Shown here: one piece after another, positions 35,801 to 50,800 of the stretch
Position numbering within the stretch: the first letter of the stretch is position 1
How the letters are laid out: every line of letters starts with the position of its first letter
NCBI GenBank assembly: GCA_013397695.1
Contig: VYZI01000058.1
Coordinates: 2,239,867-2,303,866 of the forward strand
Source of the DNA: Centropus unirufus
Taxonomy: Eukaryota; Chordata; Aves; Cuculiformes; Centropidae
Direction of reading: 5' to 3'
Length of the DNA: 64,000 nt
The notes under the pieces: generated by a model
The model's database searches: none
Told to the model about the DNA's origin: nothing
Seen by the model: only the letters and a program-made list of their open reading frames with translations
Program-made: the position numbers and the translations under genes

Positions 35801-38800
35801 CTTTTAAAAAATTAGGTATGAGGGCTTTTTTAAGCAATATTTTGTTTTTCAACACATTTTAATGTAACATATTTTGATTATCAATATATTCACGTAAACT
35901 CACTGACTCATCACCAGCCTCCCTCAAAACAGCACATATTTGAAAGAAAATATTATCTCTGTGGGGTTCAAGGGATCTTGAAACCTGTTATTTCAACAAT
36001 TCCAGAATTAAATAATTTGGATTTTTTCACTTAGAAAGTGTTTTCAGCTGTACAGTACTGCCACAGAATAGTGTCAAAAAAGGGGAAACAAAAAGGGGGG
36101 CCTTTCTCAACACTCTGGTGGAATGCAAGCGCCTAACCACAATTACATAGTGCCCCATAGGCAACCTAAAGTATCAGAGATATTTTTATGTGAAAATACA
36201 GAATATGGGAGGCAAGACTTCCAGAAGATCCAGTTTCTCCCAGTATAGAAGTGGAATATTCCAGATACCTGAAGTAGTGCCAATTCTTATGAATCTGAAT
36301 TATTCACTTTATTTTTCTTTAATATTGTTTTACAAATTATTTCAAAATGTTCTCATTTGTTCTCCAGTATTAATGAAGATAAAAGTAAAGACTTCAAAAA
36401 CCTTCATAAAACAGACATATTGTTTTCTGTTCAGTCTGAAATGCGCCGCTAGCAGGGAGTGATTCTGTGCTGAAGTGGAAATTTAAAATGCTTCTTGATT
36501 TGAAAGTATGAGGAAGTGCATGTGACATTAATACAAGGGATTTTAGGCAGAAAGTGTCCTTTTTCCTGAATAATTTAAAATACTTAGGTTGTCAATACAG
36601 ACTTTCTGAAAAAGTTATTGAATAATACCTAAAAAGCACTAATAAGGTAATTACAAAGTGCAGTGCTTTATGTGGCTGAAAAATACAATAGCTTGTCCTA
36701 GTTCAAGAGTAAATTCAAAGCAATCTTCACTATGAAACTTTCAGCCTCTAGTATTGGAAAGCAATCCATTAAGAAATACGCTTACTTGGATGAACACAGT
36801 GAAATATATAACTACAAGAGTAGCAGTAATAAACAACTTTTTTCTTGGGAAGAGATTCACTGGAAGCAAGAATGCAAGGGAGAAGCTGCTGGCTCCTCGA
36901 AGGCCACTGTAGGAAATAATGAGTTGGTCTTTGAAGGTGAAGGGATATGTTCGGAACTTGTTACTGATGTAGAAGAGAGCAAATACACCTAGGGAGGGAA
37001 AAAAAGCATAACTATTATTAGGTAAGGAGAAAAGGAAAATATTTAAAGCAAAACAATACCTGAGTCAAAACTCAGGTAGCTACTGGGAGATCTTTCATTT
37101 TGATTTTGAGTTCTTGTAACTACTCTTTTATCAACTGCTGTATCTATTATGTGTGAAATAATCTCCTAGAAAAGACCACGGTTCCTAACAACTTCTTCAA
37201 TATTTAAATTGACTTATGTGGTTTAGAAGTGAGATTAGGGGAAAAGATTCACTTTCTATATTTATGTCGTGCAGTTCTTCCCTGAAGTGTTCAGAGATAA
37301 GACAAAGTACGGAAGGAGAGTTTTTCTTGTGTCTTTCCTTGCTATGTCTCCTGCTTTCTGCACAGTCTGCCCTGTTTGAACAGTGCTTTACCTATAAGCC
37401 CTGTGGACAGGTTCACTGTAAAGCAGAGAGTAGTGGCATTTTAACTTTTGTTCCTTTGGCTAATTATGCCTCTAATTCTCTGTTTACTTCTCAAATATCA
37501 TTTTTCTTTGAATAAAAGTTAAGATTAATCAGACACTCTGTAGCTGTGTAAGAACTGCACTTTTCTTTACAGGGTATATTTAGCTACTTGATTTACTCTT
37601 AGTCTTTTTCATCTTTAATAAGAAACAGCTACCCTAAGTTTTGAGTGGAAACTGTAAGGTTACTGTAGTAGAAGCTGACAAATGCTGATAAATACTGGTG
37701 CTACTTTTACACAGCTGTCACTGATAAACCCAGTAGACTATTAGAGGTAAGGCCAGTAGCAGTATCCTGTTATGTAGGTTGCTGTATACCTCTTAATATA
37801 AGACCTTTTTGGGACGCTTATCACTATGCTAGACATCAGCTACTCAGACTGAAACTGCAAATATGAGGTATTACCCCCAGGCCAACTCTCTTTGCTTTAT
37901 TCAAGCTTCAGAGTAAATGATGTAATCATTTTAGCAAACAAATTTAGTGGAAAATATTTCATCCTTCCTCTGGAAAGCTCTAGCACTCCCCTTGGTGTCT
38001 GAGAGAAGGATGGACATGTAGCAGCAAAATAGCTTTTATATCAGAAGAGCACTTTTTCTCTCTTAACAGGAAATATATTCCAATACAGACTCCAAAAATA
38101 TGCCTTTAAAAATTTAGAGGCCATGCTTGGTCCAGGATTAGCAAGAAAATATTTACCTTTTTTTTCCTGTCAACCCACAGGAACTATATCACCTCTACTG
38201 CTGAGGACTTGTGTCACCCCTGTATAATAGAGTTGATCAGACACACATACTTGAACCTTCACAGGTTTTCCTTTTATTTCCTCAGGTTAAATGCCTTCTT
38301 CAAGGCCTCCCAGGCTTAGAAGTCAAAGGTCTTGAAGTGTGTATAGGCTCTTAGGGTCAAGTCCGTATCTTCTTCCTGCTCTGTTATTATTTTTAACTGA
38401 GAGATAAGCCACCTGAGAGATTTAGTAAATAGCACCTTAACATCAGACATTTGATGCCAACTCTTAGCTTGTCTCATATGTTAGAGTACTGTAGGCTGAA
38501 AAGAACCTTTGGGGGTCATCTAGTCTAAGTCTCAAGCCTATGCTCAATGTGTAAAGGGAATTTAGACAAGGTCTGTATGTTGGAGGAGGTGATGGCAGCT
38601 GCCCAACCCAAATTTATGTCCTGTAGGATGCTCCAGAGAAACCTTCTTTGACTACAAATAAAAGATGGGAGAACTAACCGACTAACTTAGTTATCCAAGG
38701 TGAGTGCCTAAATTTCAGTGCTCAGAGTATCTCCTCCAAAGTCACCTGATGTAATATTTGGACTTTTCATTTTCTTAATAATACAAATTGCTCTAAAAAG

Positions 38801-41800
38801 ACCCTACTGATACTCAGAAAGAATGATATTAAAATGGCCAATTCAGGCAGTCAGAAGTTAAAAAAAATATCATAAACCAGGTTGCCTGCATGAATATATC
38901 TTTGGTTTCCTCATGCGTACTGCTTCCAAAACATCATTCATTATAAAAGTATCATTTGCTCATATTTTTGACCAGTTTAAATTTAAGTGACAAATAGCCA
39001 TAGCTGAGTGGGGTTCCATAATTCATTACCTCTCTAGGAGTAGGAGTAAGTGCATTTTCTTTCGGTTGAGCAACTGTAGCTTAACCTGATGCAGTATAGA
39101 GTGTTCGTGTTCAAAAACCGAATGGCGACAGCTCACAAACTGACCGTTATGTAGCATAGGCAGTGAGTATAATCTCTCACCTACCTAACACAGTAACTGT
39201 AGATGTTGAGGAAGAAGGAGGTGAACAGAGCTAAAAAAGCTGCCAGGTTTGCAAGCTTTCCTTAACTAGCATCCCTTGAAAGCTCTGTTGAAGACACCTG
39301 TAGAGGGTTGGTCTGACCCAGTAAGTCATTCCTTCATTTCTTATGTCAGCTGGAGTGTTTGGTTGGGTAGTATTGGTCGATGAGGGAGAAGATGGCAAAG
39401 TGTTGCCTCTCCACATCCATGGCTGCAGTAAATTGGCTAGCAGACACAAGAACAGCTTATATGAGAAGTCTGCCAGGAGCACTACTGCCTCAAGAACACC
39501 ATCAGCCTTCTTATCGCATCTCATTTTTTAACACTACTGTCAACCCATGCTGGACATTAGGAGAAGATGCGAAACTGTGGACCATAGCTGGTGTGATATC
39601 ATCTCTCTGCCCATGCTGGAAGAAACCCAGTCTTGCAGATAAGGAGGTAGGAGACCTTTGCAGGAATGGGGAGATACTGTGTATAGAAATGCAGTAATTT
39701 CAAATAGGCATTCTTTTCTAGCAGTTTAAAATTTCGGAGTTGATTTGTGAGGAAAAGTAGCATAGTGATTGTTTCCTTCCTTGAACCACATCTAGGCAAA
39801 TCAATAGGCCAGAGGCCCTGTTCAGTTATACATCAGTGCTAATTTTCAACTTTCCTCTTTCTCAATGCCTCCGGCACTCCTGGCCCAGGACCTGTAGTGT
39901 TAAAGAACCAGAAGTGAGACGAAATACATGATATAATCAGTAAGTTATTTACAGTGTGTAGTGAAATCATTATGAAGCCCACTTAACCCTAGTTAACTAA
40001 GATATCAGCATCTATATAGGCACAATCATGGTAACAGTTTTGCCTAAAATATCCCCTTCTCACCTAATCATAAATTCTGTGTGTAGAGAGTGACACTCAG
40101 ATTTGTTTGGGGGGGTGGGAGGGGTGTCCCTTTTGCTCCACGTGTAGATCTGTGAAATTAACTTATCAGTAACGTAACCCTAGTACATCCATTATTAAAC
40201 CAGTTATACCAGTCTGCACAGACTTTTCCAACATACATTTACATGAAAGGGTTTTTCTCAGAGATGGAGAGCAGGTCGCTCCCAGAAGCTGACTTACTCA
40301 GTGTCCGCCAAATGAGGCAGAAGAGAAGGGTGAAGCAAATGAAGGCCCAGTTCCACTCGTGGTTTTTCCCCACTGTAGATACTCCCATGAACACAAAAAT
40401 CAGGGTCTCACTGACGCTGCTCAGCATCTTCATGAAATATTTTATTGTGGTATAGGAATTCTGGGAAACATTCTCCTCCACGTATTTTTTCATTGTCACT
40501 GCACATGCTGTCATTCTGTACCAGGCAAAACATCAGAGATCAGCCACAGCCTGTTGTTCTTTTAATTTAAGAACAGCCTCAACCTTCATTCCTTGTACTC
40601 TCCTTCGCCAGCCTCTGACCTTCCTAATGTGAGGAAATGTTTCATTTTTTCAATAACATTAGCTATTTCATTCAATAGAAGAGCCTTTTCATTTAGTTTT
40701 AAATCAATTTTATATACAGGAAAAGGGAAGCAAACTAGTTGGCCTTCCTGACAGGGAAGTGAGGGTATCATGTTCTAGTTCAAAGTCCATTTTCTCCTGA
40801 ATGCCTAGCACACAGCCACCAAGCAACAAATATTTGAGTCTCAAACAGAGGGCAAGTCAATTTTGTACCAGCCTAAGGATGGATCGGTTAGAGGGATATA
40901 ACCTGCCTCTTAGCAATCTTCTCCTTTGAGGTGGTGGTGGGAGAACGTGGCGATAGTCGTATGGTGGGGTCTAAGTTCCTAAAACCTTCCTGACCAGCGG
41001 GCTGGCAGAACAGCAGGGTCAGGGTAAGCTCCAGTGACTCTCCACCCCATTTTAGCCCATTGTTGTACAGCAAGGGCAAATTGAGTTATCCTATAGATGT
41101 GTCCTTCCCCTCTTTTAGTTGCCATGGGTGTACAATTCCTAAAGCCATTGCTTTAGGAATGTACCTAAAGAAGCAAAGGGATGTTTTCCACCTCTTCAGT
41201 GTTTAATGAAAACTAGATCCTGCTTCAGAGGTAACAGCAGTCACTCAGCACAGATGCTGGTAACAATCACCTGGAGAAGCAGCCTTCAAATAACCCTAGT
41301 GAGGGAGGTTTCTGCTTCCCTCCTCCCTCCCCTTCATTTTCCGCAGTTTTAGATGAACAGATAGATTGACTACTATGCTAGTAATATCATCTAGCATCAT
41401 CTCTCTAGTTTCTACTGACAATATTTTAATCTTTGGAGGCTTCTTGTGATGATATTTCCAAAGTCGGAAATTCAGAGAACTCTGACTGTTCATTAAATAA
41501 CCCTTTATCTAGTTTCTTCTCATTTAATTTCCACTGAAGAAACCTCAAGGGTATTCCAGTGGAGCTGAGACATTTAGCAGGTCCAAGGACACTCTGAGAC
41601 AAGGCCATTAGCCATTAATGTTTAATACTGTTGACTTTCAGAGACACATGCATAATAGACTTTCATGATCCAAGTGAAAAATGAATGAATTCCTCAATAA
41701 TTCAGAAAGGTTCCAATCCCTAAAACAAGCAATAATTTCCTTAATGAAGCATAAGAATAATAAATCCCAATTACATTAACATTCTTTTATTACTAATAAT

Positions 41801-44800
41801 TTCAGCACTCTGATGAAAATAAGAAGCAAAAGAAAAAAAAGCTATATAATCTAGTATAAAGAATAGGCAGATAAGAATTATTTTGGGCAGTGCAGGTAGG
41901 GAATGATCTGTATGGTATCAGTGCTTACTACATAGTACATGTATCCCTGCTCAATTGATGCCACCAGTCCCATTAATCAGAGCAAATTTTTTAGATGTGT
42001 AAAACATAGTGCAAGATTCGTCATCTTTGTCTAATTGCTCAGAAATATAAATATATACTGTCTAAGAACTTATTTAATGTGTTTAAATATTCAAATATTG
42101 CTTCCCAAAGCAATCATGCAAAGGTTGTTTTTACAAAGCCAATTCTGCTCTGAAGCTAAACAAATCAGAGTTTGAGAAGTAGAAGTGAGAGAATACACTT
42201 GTCTGAACATCAACAGCCACATGCTTATATTTGATTGATTTAAACCAGTTTGACTTCAATAAAGGGAACTCCTTTCTGGAGGACCAGAGCCCACCCTCCA
42301 GCATGCAAGCTTAGAGCCTGCAGCTGCCAGCAGTACTAGCTGGAGCATTCATTATCATCAGGTTCCCATTTTGGTGGGTTTTGGCCCCATTTTGGTGGGT
42401 TTTGGCCCCATTTTGGTGGGTTTTGGGGTTTTTGGGGTTTCTTTTGTGCGGTGTATTTCAAATTTACCTGAAGCAGTTTAGCATAAAGTCTCTCATTTTC
42501 ACCCCTATTTCTTCCTTTCCCATCTGACTCCTTCCCTGCTGCCATCCTCTTTCCTTCCCACGACATTCCCTTACTCGCTCCACAGTTACTGCAACTGATT
42601 GATCCACCAGATTTCTCGCCGCAGTAGCCACCCACACCATCACAGCCCTTCAAGAGAACAGTTCCCAGCACTACAGCTGTATCAAGCCGTCTTGATCACA
42701 TCAAAATATGATCTTCAATATTTACATACAAATGTATGCATGTAATTATGTACACTATAAGTGAATATATGCTTGATGTATTCAGTTGTTGGGTTTCACC
42801 CAGTTTCAGTTCTAGTAATGCTGTTCAAACACAGTGTAATTCCACTAAACCACATTAGCGCTGACATCCACAGCTGCCTATAAAAAGCAAGAATTCAGAC
42901 ATCTTTTTTTAATATTTTCCACTTTTCTTCCCTCTTGCAATCTCACGGTGACGCTGCATATAAATGGTAAATAAATATGGCTTATAAATGCAGATACCCA
43001 GTCTACTATCACATCATTCTCTCATTCAGCTGATCTTATCAGAGGTAACAGCCAAAGAGTGGCACCACTAGTCATTTTACCCACAGCTTGTAATACTTCT
43101 CCAATGGAAAAAAATCTAAAAAATTCCACAGCAGATAACTGTTACTCAGCAGAACATCTATGTCTACACTCACTGTGGATTTGCTTTTCCTAGTTACCAC
43201 TGCATTTTACAGACCACTTAGAAGCCATTCACTGCAGATCTCTAGGTCAGAGACTGAAAATATCTATTGTACCAGCCCTGAACAAACTATCTTCTGAAAA
43301 CAATGCCTCTTCCCTCGAGAGGACATCCAAAAAACTGTAAGGGATACTCACGCCAAAATGCCTGAGATGTAGAGGGTTTCAGCAGACAAATACGACAAGT
43401 AGCTGAACATGAAGACCAGCAGGGGTTCAATAGCAGAAACGTTGCGGGTGAAGCGAGTCATGAATGCTGAAACAAGTCCAAAGACGATGCCAAACAACAT
43501 GCCACCAAGCCCCACCACGAAGAAACGAGCAAAGCCAGCAAAAACATCAATGGATTCGATTTCTTCATACCTGTGCATCTGGGTGAATGCGATGAAGATG
43601 TTATATAAAACCTACAGGTGAAAACAAGGAGACATCAGTCAGAAATCTTTCTGAATCTTGCAGGCTTACTTATTTCATGGGGGGGTTGTTTATATGTGTA
43701 AATATATGCCTGAGATCGCTTTAGACAGCTCAGCAAAGTAACAAGTGAGATCTCAGCTGGTTCTTCATGACTCCTATAATTAAGAGTCTATTAAGTGTCC
43801 TGAGAAATGGTAAAAAAAAAAAAGGGTAGATTTTATACTGTAACAGTGAAAACTCTGGGAGATCAAATACAATTGAAGTAACTGAAAAATACTCATGTGG
43901 TTTTGTTTTCTGAAGGTAAACTTAATTATTGTTCTTTGTAGCAGATATTTAAAGCCCAGCTGGGAATCTGGGTTCCCTATGTGTTCTCTTTCTGACTTAG
44001 GATGGGGCCTGGGCAGCAACTAAGATTTACACTCTTGACTTGAGAATCTGTGGCACTCCAAATGGCCTAAGACGCTTCACACATATATTTTGTCTAGAAA
44101 GTTTGAAATGACAAAATAAAATTAAAACAATGTCAGATTAGAAGAAAGATAGAATTTGCCACATTGTATGATTTGGTCTGTAAGGAGAATTTCATTTAGT
44201 TTAGACTATACTTTTATTATCAATAATTTATTTTCTTCAGAAATTCATATGAAATATCTTCAATATGTTCCACTTTCATCCACCTTTTAGAACCTAATAG
44301 AAAGTTCTGACAGTGATGAGCTGTGAAGTAATAAAAAGGTCTTAGAGGTTGCTGACAGTCAACATTAAGTCCTGTCAGATCTGTTTACAGGAAGCATGTA
44401 ACACATTAAAGTCACCTTTCAGTTTCCAAGAGCATTTGAGGAACATCTAAAGACACCAGCTCTCCAAAGCAGTTGCACCAAAGCATTAGTTCAAAAATGA
44501 AAAATGGAGCAAAATTATTTGCCTCATCTGGTTTTCTTTGGTCTTTTTTCTTCATATAGTTAATTCCAGAAGGCTATTAAGAAGATTAAAGCAGATATTT
44601 TCAGGTAGAAGAGTCAAGCTCATTAGGATAATAATTATTCCCCAGCTACTATCTAATCTTAAATTGCTGCTGGGAACATATGACCTTGAGCTGTCACACA
44701 GACTGTTCTCCAGGAGGCTCATTGTTGGTATTTCTGGAGAACAAAGAATAACAAAAAGTTTCATGTGAGAAAATACCCAGAGCTGCTTTCCTGATGGCCA

Positions 44801-47800
44801 CGTATGAAATTAAGCTCTTCACTGAGTGGCAGATAAGGAAAAGGCAGTTCCTGTCTCCACAGTAAGTAAACCTTACTGTACTTACCATATAACTTTTAAT
44901 TATAAAGCTAGTTTTCTTTCTGTTCCCCTTTTCTTGCATATTGCAATCTTTTTCTAAGACTTATGACTCTTTATAAATAGATACCAAGGTGTCAATTTAT
45001 GATGGCTTATGAATAAAGCAAATTATCCTCAGCAAATGACTTAGTTTTTATCTCGTTTTCTAGTTCCTGAAGTGTCTATATGATATAACTGAATTGGCAT
45101 TAAATGGAAATATGACATAATTTCCACTTTTTCATAGCATGCTTTATGGAAGTAAACTGTTGTGTACAACATCCTGCACTGCATCATACAGGTAAGGCTT
45201 CATGTGAACGCTGGTCAGCTAAGTTACATGGCAGTTTTTATGCCAGTAAATGGAGTGCTATAATTCTTTATACAGTAGGGAAGCCTGAATCAGCTTAGGG
45301 TGCCATTGTTCACTGAGAAAGAAGGGATGGACTGATAATTGGCTTCATATAACAGCTCTGAGAGTTTCATGCTTTGGTTTTTTTGAAAGGGTAGTACCAT
45401 GTCGTGGTGTACCTTTGGGTGGCTGTTAGGGAGTATTAGAGAGACTGTGGCACTGCCACCCACAGGGGACCTCCCTGGGGACTGGTCCCTGCTTCAGCTG
45501 CCTGTATGATACAAATACTGCACATACCAACCACATGAGAAACACTGGAAAAAAAGATTTTCAAGTGGCTGCCTTAACCATCAACACAGGCAGCCATGAT
45601 AACTCTTCCTTTCCACTCTTACAACTTTCTGAGCACGTGCATTTAATTTTACTGGAAACACAGCTTCAACAGCAGGAGCAGAGAACATCTCTATCCTCCT
45701 TCCTAGCACTCACACATACCAGTGGTCAAAGCTTTCCTCAGCAACATCAGAGACATATATTCAACTCCCCTCAAATAAATAAATTAATATTAATTGGATC
45801 TTCATCATGCTGTATATTTCTGTAACCGCACTGATACTGCATACAAAGAAGAGAGGGCCCCATTAGAGAAAACAAGTCAACTGCCACTTCAAGTACAGCG
45901 TAATGTGTAGGTGTCTCCATTGTTTCTTAAATCAAGCCACAGAGATAAAATTACCAGGAGAAAATTTCAGTTTTCTGATGGACACAGTTTCTCAGCTCCT
46001 ATTTGAGAAAGAAATAGCCTGTGTATGTGCAGGAGCAGAGATTCAGAAGGCTGAGACACTTTGCAACAAAATCAAGGTTCTCCACCTGTGTACAGGTTTG
46101 AATGAAAACTGCTGGTTTCACCAACATCACCATTCAGAGCAGGACTTTGAAACTCCACTAATGAATTCAAATGCTAACAGTCTGCTCAGAGGCAGCTGGG
46201 CAAAGAAGCAATTAACAAGACCTGGAGGCCTCTTGTTCCATCTGCAGACGTGGCCCGACTGAGAATAAAGGGGAAAGGTACTGTTTTGTTTTTTTTATTT
46301 CTCATACCAGGATATTGAACTAAATATAGGAGAGGGAGATATTGCTTCTTCAAATGTAATACACAAGTTCAGAAAAATTCATACCAGTTTTTCCTGCTGG
46401 GGGAAAAATGTTCAAGCTGATAAGGCGACTGGAGAGAACCAGAGGATATTTGTCTTTAAACAATCAAAAAATATGTATGTGCAATATATCTTGGAGATAT
46501 TATCTTTTTAAACACATAGAGCTAACTGAAAGAAAACTGTTAAGAGAGAAACAGAGAGGAAATGGTAAGATAAGAGAACTGAGATAAATGCTTTTAAAGA
46601 CTTTAAAGAAGTGAGGTGTCACAGAGGAGAAAGCCAACCGTTGGGCTCAATCCAGTTGACAAATAGTTCAGTCTTCTCAAACATGAAGTCGAGTAGAGAT
46701 TTGGAAAACTTGAACACCCACAAAATGAATAAGAGATGGGTGAAGCAGATATGCATTTACAGGAGCTGACAAATTGATTGCAACATAATTTCTGTGAGAA
46801 GAGCCTCAAAGATGAGAACGCATGGGCCGAAGGGAACTCACAGTACTGTAGCCAAGACTCCCCATGTACAAAGCTTTCATCTGTTTTGCTGATGCACCTA
46901 GTGTTGCTGTGAAATGTCAAAATACCACTGTTTTTAAAGGATTTCTGTCATTACACATTTATTCTGTAACAGGATCCTGACTGAAAGTTCATGTAAATAA
47001 CATCAAGAGTTGCACCCACATCATAAATATCAGCTGGGAGCAAGGAGAAGGTAAGGTAGAGAGCAAGACAAAAACCCCAAACAAAACAAGATCTCCCAGT
47101 GTGAGGAAGGGGTAATACTTTTTGAGGTCTGCACTTGAAGGAGCCAAAAACACAAGTAGAAGTGATAGCTGCATTGAGGATTTTTTGGGGGGTTGGTTGT
47201 TGTGGTATTTTTTGTTACTACTATAACACATAAGCAGTTTGCATGTAGAGTTAAATAACAATTGTCCCTGATTTCTACATCAGTCCTATATCTGATTAAT
47301 CAAGAGGAAGGATTTGTGACTATAGGCAGTGGCTTCAAGAAATTAGTTGACCCCTTTTCACAATTACTCATAAACTTCTCCCATGAAAATTTTCAGCAAT
47401 GAACTCTGTACAGATTTTACAAGCCCAAGTTGTGTAGTATCTCATGTATAACCATATCTGAATAGATTTTATGTGGCTTAGATTCCCTTGATTTAAATTC
47501 TTTAAAGATCATATCTAGCAAAACTCCTTAACCAGTAGTAATCTCGCAGCACGTGAGCATCCTGTTGGTTTCTGAGCAAAGAATTTCCTGCTTGAAATTT
47601 CTTCCTTGAAAAACATGTGTTCTAAGTGGTTTTGTAAGTTGTGGTTTACAGCTAGAATTTCAGAATGCTTCAAGTTTTAGTAGGACTAATGAGAAGAGGG
47701 GAAAATCATTAGAAAAAAAGTAGCTTCGTAAAAACATTATTTTACTATTTAAAAAAATTACTAGGCAAAATCTTTCTTATCTGGACGTTTGCGATAAGAC

Positions 47801-50800
47801 AGGCAAGAAGGTGAACATTTGTCAGATGTCATTTTTTTTACTGATAGAAACAGAGTTATGCAAAGTTATTAATTGGTTTTAGAATTCCTAAGGTGTCTGG
47901 GGAACTTCCCAGAAGGTGAAAGGGGATATACTGTGGCCTCCACAGGTTGTCCACAATTAGCTTTTTTTAGTTTTGGTAGAGGGCTCTCTAAGGCCTGCAA
48001 CAAGGCAGGATCTCCTGTATTGCTACCCCTGCTGACTTCTGTCTTTAAGCAGTCCTATTTTCTCTTTATTTTATTGTACAATGGCAATAATGTTCCCAGG
48101 ACTTACACAGGTCCTGCCAGCAAAATCAGACATAGCTTATCTATTCACTACATTGGATGGAAGAGCAAGATGTGTTGTCTAATGTGTATGTGTATGCTTC
48201 CCTCTTTCAGCAGCTCTAAAATTATATTTTTTGAAAGAGTGAATGTAATATGTAATTTTTGCATACATAAAAATTACTTGTGTGTTGGCAGCAGAGTATC
48301 CATACTATAAATAATTTATCTACCATCTCCTTAGAACTGCTCTTGTCCTGTGTCTAGCAAACACACAAGATACAAGAGCTCAAAGAGAGTAAGATAAGGA
48401 ATGGAAACTCACCACAGTTATGCCGTCATTTAGCAATGACTCTCCAAAGATCATCATGTAAAGCTGCTCATTAACAGAGGCTTCTTCAAAAACTACTAGA
48501 GCTGCCGCAGGATCCACAGCTGAAATCATGCTGCCAAAGAGCAGGTTCTGCAGCAGGTTCAGGTCAGTCAGGCCAAAGGCTTCAATCTGGCAGACTCCAT
48601 AGAGGGACAACCCAATTCCAAATGAGTTTAGCAGAGATCCCAGTACAGACCACCAGAGGATGGACCCAAAGTTTTCAAAAAATGGGCGAGTTGGCATGAA
48701 ATAACCTTCCTCCAGGACAATGGGTGGAAGGAGATACAAGAAGTAAATACTTGTATTCATCACTGGTGGAGATTTGTGATCAGTAACAAAGATGATCGTT
48801 CCCACTAGTGCTCCAATGGCAATCAGAATGCAGCTTTCAGGCATGAGTCTTGGTAATCGATGATAGAGATGGAAACCTTGAATAAAACATTAGGGTATTG
48901 TACAAGTTTAAATCAATCCAATGTCAGACAGATGTTTTGCTTGCCTTTGAATACTTTGTCTTCAGACAGCCAGGTTTTGCTCTTAGCATTATGAATCTAA
49001 CTACATAGACAGTACTGTTCCCTTCAATATAACCATTCCCACGCTTGTAACATAAGAGGAGGGAATGAGTTTGGCCATGAATCTCCTCTCTTTTCACTCC
49101 CCAGCTCTCAATTTCTGACCAAATGTGCCTGAGTCTAAGCTCTGCTTCTAGGGATGCAGAAAACCATTCAAAAAGAGATTCCACAATTTGAACAGAAAAT
49201 ACCCTTCAAGAATATTTGCTGCCCAACCACTACTGCTAAACCAATATTGTCCTTCAAAGAGATCCCTCATCTCTGGCTGCAGGTCTGAGGACAGCTCCCC
49301 CAGTGCTGAGAAGGGCCTGTGGGTGCTGAGCTCTCATGGGATGACATGGTCTGCTCTGGTCTCTCCACTTCCAGCACTCCCCTGAAGCACTGTGTGGTCT
49401 TCAGGCAATCCACAGGCTGAGATAGTGAATACTCATGAGCACCTAAATGTCCAGTGTCTAAGTTACTTAAAGGAATCAAACCACAGTAACATAAACATAA
49501 GGCTTTGTACCAGCTGATTACTCTTGCTTTTCTGGGAAAACTGTTCTTTCTACATAGGGTAAACAACATTTTGTAAAGAGCCTTATGAGTTAGTTTACTG
49601 AAATAAAACCAGTGATTTCAATAGATGGGAAAGAACTACCAGGAGCTATCAACTACTGAGAAAAAAATACGTCCTGATGGATATTTTGTTTCCTCACTAG
49701 AATAAAGGCTGAGTCTATACTAGCAAATGAAGCAGGCCAAAGACTTTCAGGCAGAAAGGGTCAGCTTGCAGCCATACCAGCCCGCTCTCTTCCCTACTCT
49801 AGAAAGGAATGTTCATATCCAAACTTGCTTGCAGTAGACCCTTGCCTGAAGTCTTCTTCAGGCAGACTGGGAGAAGTCTTTTTGACGTGGGTCAGAGTTG
49901 AGAAGTAGTACCCCAACAGTGACAAGGTATGGACAGTCACACACAGCCTCCTGGCAGAGTGTTTGTTAGTTTACAAACCCAGAAGGGCTATACTCACCAT
50001 ATAAATGTTGTGTGATATAAATGAGTGTGAATCTCCTCCTGCCCACTTTGATGTACTACTACTGCAACTGTGTCCATAGAAGTGTTCCCATTTGGCACAA
50101 ATACTGATATGAATATTAAGAACGTTCAGCAATGACTCATCTAGTTGCTATATCAGGAACTGTGTGATAGCATTGTGAATGAGAGGTATCTCAACTAGAA
50201 CTATAACTTGTGGCTCAGAATTTACAAGAGTGAGAATTAGACAGACTGATAAAACTATAAACCCAGTGGGTGTGTCTTCATGCCTAAAGCTGTGACAGCT
50301 TTCATCCCATGACTCTAGCAATTAATGACATAATTGATTTTCTGTGACCCTTGAATTATCTACATTCAAAAGAAAAAAAAGAGAAAAAATAGGACATTTT
50401 AAATAATTTATTTAGCAGACTATTTGTTTTTACAAAAATCCCACATTATGCTCATAACTCTATCTCCGTTTTTTAAAAAAAATCCAGGTTTTATGCCATT
50501 TTATGCAACAAAGAAACTCTTTTTCATTTCAGGATCTCAGAAATGTTTCCCATCCTGAAATACTGAAATCAAGAAAGAAGATAATGGTTGAATATATGAC
50601 TGAAAATTTTTAATACTTTGGAAATCTACCTCCCTAACTAACCAGATTATGCAGGCTAACACTTTCTTCCAAGTAGATTTGAAGTCAGAAGCTCCACACT
50701 TTTCATCAAAAATAATATTGTTGGAAAACTCTCAGCTAAGGAACTGGCCAGGGAGAGGTTGGGAGACATCACACTATTCCCCTAAATTATGTACCTCTTG

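Larger units (their letters stand above)
36989..40297 (-). other. SLC9A4 intron 4
   Basis: About 3.3 kb. It contains a weak CR1-like fragment near 38.5 kb, otherwise unique sequence with only short unassigned open frames. Confidence 0.8.
40516..43351 (-). other. SLC9A4 intron 3
   Basis: About 2.8 kb. It contains a hairpin at 41.13 kb and a 21-base minisatellite at 42.36 kb; the rest is unique. Confidence 0.85.

Noticed and set aside
42336..42671. Minus open frame with NPPKWGQ repeats as a repeat protein
   Set aside because: The repeats are simply the translation of the 21-base minisatellite.
47873..48310. 145-codon plus open frame in SLC9A4 intron 2
   Set aside because: Longest open frame in that intron, but it has no recognisable motif and low-complexity stretches; compatible with chance.
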